64,000 nt of DNA from Limnanthes douglasii subsp. nivea (taxonomy: Eukaryota > Streptophyta > Magnoliopsida > Brassicales > Limnanthaceae): NCBI GenBank assembly GCA_036936605.1, contig JAUPFV010000002.1, forward strand, positions 166,417,739-166,481,738, given 5' to 3'. Numbering within the stretch: the first letter of the stretch is position 1; each line of letters starts with the position of its first letter. The translations under genes and the position numbers were made by a program. Below, piece by piece: positions 59,336 to 64,000 of the stretch. The notes beneath the pieces were generated by a model that was not told where the DNA came from, made no database searches, and was given only the letters and a program-made list of their open reading frames with translations.

Positions 59336-60112
59336 CTAAACCGTAACTTGATCTTGAGGAGTTCTTTCTTTTAACTTGTGTTCAAATAGCAAAGCTTTGT
59401 GTAGCATCTCTTCTAGTTCAACATAATACTGAGTTTCCAATCTGTCTTGAATTTCTCTATTTAAACCTCCAAGAAACCTTGACATTGTTGCCTCTCTATC
59501 TTCTGAAATATCAGCTTGCAACATTAAGGTCTCCATTTCTTCATAATACTCTTCAACAGATCGGCTTCCTTGTGTTAATCTCCTCAGCTTTAGATGCAGC
59601 TCACGGTGGTAATGACTAGGAACAAACCTCTTCAGCATAATGGCTTTCATTTCTGCCCATGATTCTATAGGATGTTCCCCATTACGCCTTCTTGAGGTAA
59701 CTAGTTGATCCCACCAACTAAGAGCATAATCATACAATTCAGTAGCAGCAATTCTTACTCGATTCGTCTCCGTGTAGTGTTGAATGTTGAAAACGAGTTC
59801 AATCTTCTTTTCCCATTCCAAATAGGCATCTGGATCGTTTTTTCCATGGAATGGTGGAATCTTAATCTTGAGACCTCCAAGATTGTCACGCCTATTGCCC
59901 TCTCTTGTACGTCTATGGTGCCTTCTATGGCTGTTTCGAGACGAATTGCTCATGCGTTCATAATATTCATCAGCGGCTTCATTTCTGAATTGTTCAGGTA
60001 GTTCATGGTTTCTTCTTGGATTGGTTTGTTGTGAACAGTTCCGCTCCTGGTCATTGTTTGATTGAAGCTCTTCGCGAAAGGCATCTATCTTGGTGTCTAT
60101 CAAATTTGCCAT
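59336..60112 (-). pseudogene. gag: Unit 9 gag
   Basis: 258 codons. Private Thr2Ala. Confidence 0.88.
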
Positions 60113-60495
60113 AGCTTCAATTTGTTATTGAAATTACTGTTTTCTGCATCATTTGAATTAGACATCCTTTTGTACAAAACAAAACAAAAACAAATCACCA
60201 GCAACAAGTCCTTGGAAAGTTCTTCAATTTATTTAAAACCATAAAACATATCCAAATCTTTTTTCCTAAGAATATTAAGAGATAAGTTTCACAACAGTAC
60301 CTAAAACGATTTTCAACGATTTTAAATCCCAAACAACTATAACTAGGGTGAAATATATCAGAATTTCGTGATTCAAAATGAAATCGTCACACGAACACTC
60401 AAATCTTCACAAACAAAATGATAATATAAAATAGATGAAGAAAAATTAATGAGAAAGAGAATACCCAACTTTCAGAAAGTTGCTCTGATACCACG

Positions 60496-60926
60496 TGATA
60501 AACTCATCCTAGAATCGGCCCTCTGAAATGGGATAGGGATAACTTTGCAACCAGGAAACCAAAAGGATTCAAGGATCAAAGGATGTCGATCGATAGGTCA
60601 CAAAAAGGTTGTGGACAGGCCTTTGATATTCCAACTGATCTTCCTTTGGATATGACGCACCAAATGAAGAACAGGTTTTCTTGTGGATATTACACACCAA
60701 CAAGAGAAGAGTAAAACTTAAGAAGTTTTTTTTTCAGAATCAAAGATAGTCTAACCATTGGAATTCTGAGTACATAGTTTTTACAGGAGGAAGAACTAGC
60801 CTTGAACACAATTAAGGCTGTTCTTGGAAACATAATGCATGCCTCTAAAACAATTAAGGCTTTTCTTGGAAACAAAATGCTTTAATATTGAAAATACAAA
60901 GTATCAATGATATAAGCTGGAAATCA
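60496..60926 (-). repeat. LTR10
   Basis: Beta type with intact PPT, but followed by the 3' UTR variant set of units 6 and 8. Confidence 0.88.
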
Positions 60927-61361
60927 GACCCTTCCCTCCTCCAAGGACGTGGCTTTTGGTGTAGATGGGCCTTGGGCTTTTATTTCAACAAATGGGCAAT
61001 GGTGAAGTGAAACAATTGCCTCATTAAAAACCTTGTCAAGAAAACCCATTGGGACAAAACTTGAACAAGGGAAAAAAAGTACAATCGAGACACTTTCTCA
61101 TTTCTTGAAATCAATTAGCTTGAATCAAGACCAAAGTGGTTTGACAAGCTTTTCCACCATACTTGCTGTTTTGATCACGTGGATTCTCTAGTTGATTAAG
61201 CAATCCTCCAACAGCTTTGTTAAATTGTTTTCCTCTTGATCGAGTTGTTGGACCAGCCGATAAAATAAGAATATCTTCAACTTCAAGCTCATCTTCTTTT
61301 TCAAGTTGTTCATCTGGTTCTTGCACATTTCCATGTTCTAAGCTCCTTGTGTCATCTAGGA

Positions 61362-62254
61362 ACACATTCTCCAGCTTCCATCTTTCTTGGGCACAAGTAA
61401 AACTGGTATCGCACAAGGACTCATGCTTTCACGTATATGTCCTTTTTCCATCAGTTCACTGATTTGCCTTTGCAATTCTTTTGTCTCCACTGGAGTAGTT
61501 CTATAAGCAGGTCTGTTAGGAAGGGAGGCTCCAGGTACAAAATCTATTTGGTGTTCGATGCCTCTAATTGGTGCAAGCCCCTTTGGATTGTCTTCAGGGA
61601 ATACATCTTCAAATTCCTGCAAGAGAGAAGTCATCTCACTCGGCAACACCGGTGTTAAGTTAGTTAAACTCATAAGAGTTTCCTTAAACCCAAAAGTAAC
61701 ATAGGTTGCTTAGAGAATAATGCTTTCTTAACCTCGCCAGATTTTGCATAGAAATTTGAATGTTTAGTTACCCGACTTTCCTTGTTCTGCATATGCTTTT
61801 GATCTTGGTAAACTTCTCGTGGAGTCATGGGAACTAGAGTGGTTTTCCTTCCTTGAAACTCAAATGTATGGCGATTAGTGAATCCATCATGGATAACCTT
61901 TCCATCAGATTGCCATGGCCTTCCTCACAGTATGTGACTAGCCTCCATTGGTAGAACATCACATAAAACTTCATCTTCGTACTTACCAATGGCTAAGGGA
62001 ACTTCTACTTGGTGGCTAACTTTCATTTCTCCATTGTGGTTAAGCCATTGAAGCTTGTAAGGTGCTGGATGCTTTTTCGTTTTTAAACCAAGCTTCTTTA
62101 CCATAGATTCACTTGCCACATTGGTACAACTGCCTCCATCGATAATAAGGCTACAAACTTTCCCTTGAATAAGACACCTAGTGTGAAACAGATTCTCCCT
62201 TTGCTCTTGTTCTTCTTGTTTTGCTTGAACGCTTAAAGACCTTATGGCTACCAA
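61362..62254 (-). pseudogene. pol: Unit 10 protease and RT N-terminus
   Basis: CLIQGK type with linker Tyr variant. Confidence 0.88.
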
Positions 62255-62565
62255 TAAATCTCCTTTAGCAGGTCGCTCTAAGTGTTCTTCGGAAGAATCA
62301 TAGACAATTTCTTCTTCCTCTCAAATTATTTCTCCATTATCTAGAATTGTCATAATCTTCTTATTAGAACACTCATTAGCATAATGTCCCATCCCTTTGC
62401 ACTTGAAACACTTAACATCACGAATTCTGATTGCAACCTCTTTAGGTTTGCCCTTGTTATCAATAGACAATGGTGTTCCAGATTTTTGGTTCACCTCTAC
62501 ATAGCTTCCTTTCTGATAATTGGTCTTCTCATCTTTTGAATAACTTAGCTTAATTGTTACTGCCC

Positions 62566-63342
62566 CTAAACCGTAACTTGATCTTGAGGAGTTCTTTCTT
62601 TTAACTTGTGTTCAAATAGCAAAGCTTTGTGTAGCATCTCTTCTAGTTCAACATAATACTGAGTTTCCAATCTGTCTTGAATTTCTCTATTTAAACCTCC
62701 AAGAAACCTTGACATTGTTGCCTCTCTATCTTCTGAAATATCAGCTTGCAACATTAAGGTCTCCATTTCTTCATAATACTCTTCAACAGATCGGCTTCCT
62801 TGTGTTAATCTCCTCAGCTTTAGATGCAGCTCACGGTGGTAATGACTAGGAACAAACCTCTTCAGCATAATGGCTTTCATTTCTGCCCATGATTCTATAG
62901 GATGTTCCCCATTACGCCTTCTTGAGGTAACTAGTTGATCCCACCAACTAAGAGCATAATCATACAATTCAGTAGCAGCAATTCTTACTCGATTCGTCTC
63001 CGTGTAGTGTTGAATGTTGAAAACGAGTTCAATCTTCTTTTCCCATTCCAAATAGGCATCTGGATCGTTTTTTCCATGGAATGGTGGAATCTTAATCTTG
63101 AGACCTCCAAGATTGTCACGCCTATTGCCCTCTCTTGTACGTCTATGGTGCCTTCTATGGCTGTTTCGAGACGAATTGCTCATGCGTTCATAATATTCAT
63201 CAGCGGCTTCATTTCTGAATTGTTCAGGTAGTTCATGGTTTCTTCTTGGATTGGTTTGTTGTGAACAGTTCCGCTCCTGGTCATTGTTTGATTGAAGCTC
63301 TTCGCGAAAGGCATCTATCTTGGTGTCTATCAAATTTGTCAT
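62566..63342 (-). pseudogene. gag: Unit 10 gag
   Basis: 258 codons, consensus protein. Confidence 0.88.
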
Positions 63343-63725
63343 AGCTTCAATTTGTTATTGAAATTACTGTTTTCTGCATCATTTGAATTAGACATCCTTT
63401 TGTACAAAACAAAACAAAAACAAATCACCAGCAACAAGTCCTTGGAAAGTTCTTCAATTTATTTAAAACCATAAAACATATCCAAATCTTTTTTCCTAAG
63501 AATATTAAGAGATAAGTTTCACAACAGTACCTAAAACGATTTTCAACGATTTTAAATCCCAAACAACTATAACTAGGGTGAAATATATCAGAATTTCGTG
63601 ATTCAAAATGAAATCGTCACACGAACACTCAAATCTTCACAAACAAAATGATAATATAAAATAGATGAAGAAAAATTAATGAGAAAGAGAATACCCAACT
63701 TTCAGAAAGTTGCTCTGATACCACG

Positions 63726-64000
63726 TGATAAACTCATCCTAGAATCGGCCCTCTAAAATGGGATAGGGATAACTTTGCCACCAGGAAACCAAAAGGATTC
63801 AAGGATCAAAGGATGTCGATCGATAGGTCACAAAAAGGTTGTGGACAGGCCTTTGATATTCCAACTGATCTTCCTTTGGATATGACGCACCAAATGAAGA
63901 ACAGGTTTTCTTGTGGATATTACACACCAACAAGAGAAGAGTAAAACTTAAGAAGTTTTTTTTTCAGAATCAAAGATAGTCTAACCATTGGAATTCTGAG
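63726..64000 (-). repeat. LTR11, cut by window edge
   Basis: Beta type. Private ctctaaaatg and ttgccacc near 63752-63782. The array therefore continues beyond the window. Confidence 0.88.

Larger units (their letters stand above)
57266..60495 (-). mobile_element. Array unit 9
   Basis: RT 58132-58443, PR 58695-59024, gag 59336-60112. Private changes near the joint: gacgcatgc, atgctctaag. Confidence 0.95.
60496..63725 (-). mobile_element. Array unit 10 (recombinant)
   Basis: RT 61362-61673, PR 61925-62254, gag 62566-63342. Switches from beta-type LTR and PPT to the unit 6/8-type 3' UTR between about 60937 and 61003. Linker Tyr as in units 3, 4 and 8. Confidence 0.95.
31501..64000 (-). repeat. 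Retrotransposon-derived macrosatellite: 10 full units of about 3.23 kb plus a partial
   Basis: Unit starts (LTR left ends): 31501, 34731, 37961, 41191, 44421, 47578, 50807, 54037, 57266, 60496 and 63726. Unit lengths are 3230 except unit 5 (3157, a 73 bp deletion) and units 6 and 8 (3229, one T fewer in an LTR T-run). All are head to tail on minus with one LTR between successive internal regions. Every unit has the same joint between pol tail and RT (32366/32367 in unit 1), removing the rest of RT, RNase H and integrase. No intervening flank or target duplication occurs between units. The array continues past 64000. Confidence 0.97.

Noticed and set aside
31501..64000. Calling the array a functional centromere
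   Set aside because: Retrotransposon-derived satellites occur at centromeres, but nothing in the bases proves it; CENH3 ChIP-seq would be needed.

Overview
The window is plant nuclear heterochromatin, almost certainly from a flowering plant. Everything recognisable is plant-type transposable element: Ty3/gypsy retrotransposons primed by initiator tRNA-Met, a Tat-lineage retrotransposon with an antisense extra ORF, hAT DNA transposons and a hAT-type MITE. I found no host gene, rRNA, tRNA or CRISPR array. The sequence is AT-rich, and many in-frame stops look like CAG to TAG changes, as expected of long-silenced, methylated repeats. The species cannot be named from this sequence.

Layout. 1-3616: minus-strand chromovirus-like Ty3/gypsy element (element 1) with one long gag-PR-RT frame, PBS, LTR, PPT and, beyond the LTR, the pol tail of a neighbouring copy. 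3617-7115: truncated Tat-lineage element, integrase on minus facing an antisense ORF on plus. 7760-9237: decayed plant-transposon-protein pseudogene. 9316-16964 and 16997-24681: a tandem segmental duplication of about 7.65 kb, each copy holding a gutted hAT transposase (BED finger spliced almost directly to the hAT dimerisation domain), a 5 x 38 bp minisatellite, a 724 bp MITE with an 8 bp target duplication, and a decayed Tat-lineage pol. 24678-27262: a mosaic of short element scraps and a plus-strand gag-PR from a second chromovirus-like family. 27263-31931: element F, an internally deleted member of the element 1 family. 31501-64000: at least ten head-to-tail 3.23 kb repeats of a shorter F-like derivative.

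The most interesting object is this array, a retrotransposon-derived macrosatellite. Each unit is LTR - pol tail - RT N-terminus - protease - gag - leader - PBS, and each LTR is shared by two neighbours. All units carry one internal pol deletion with the same junction. They also share with F five disabling gag-pol lesions, and their LTRs share a substituted TATA box. None of these lesions is in element 1. The repeats therefore multiplied as DNA after the ancestor had died, by unequal LTR exchange, rolling circles or gene conversion, rather than by autonomous transposition. Shared variants show a two-unit higher-order duplication, a recombinant unit and a later private 73 bp deletion. The array runs off the right edge.
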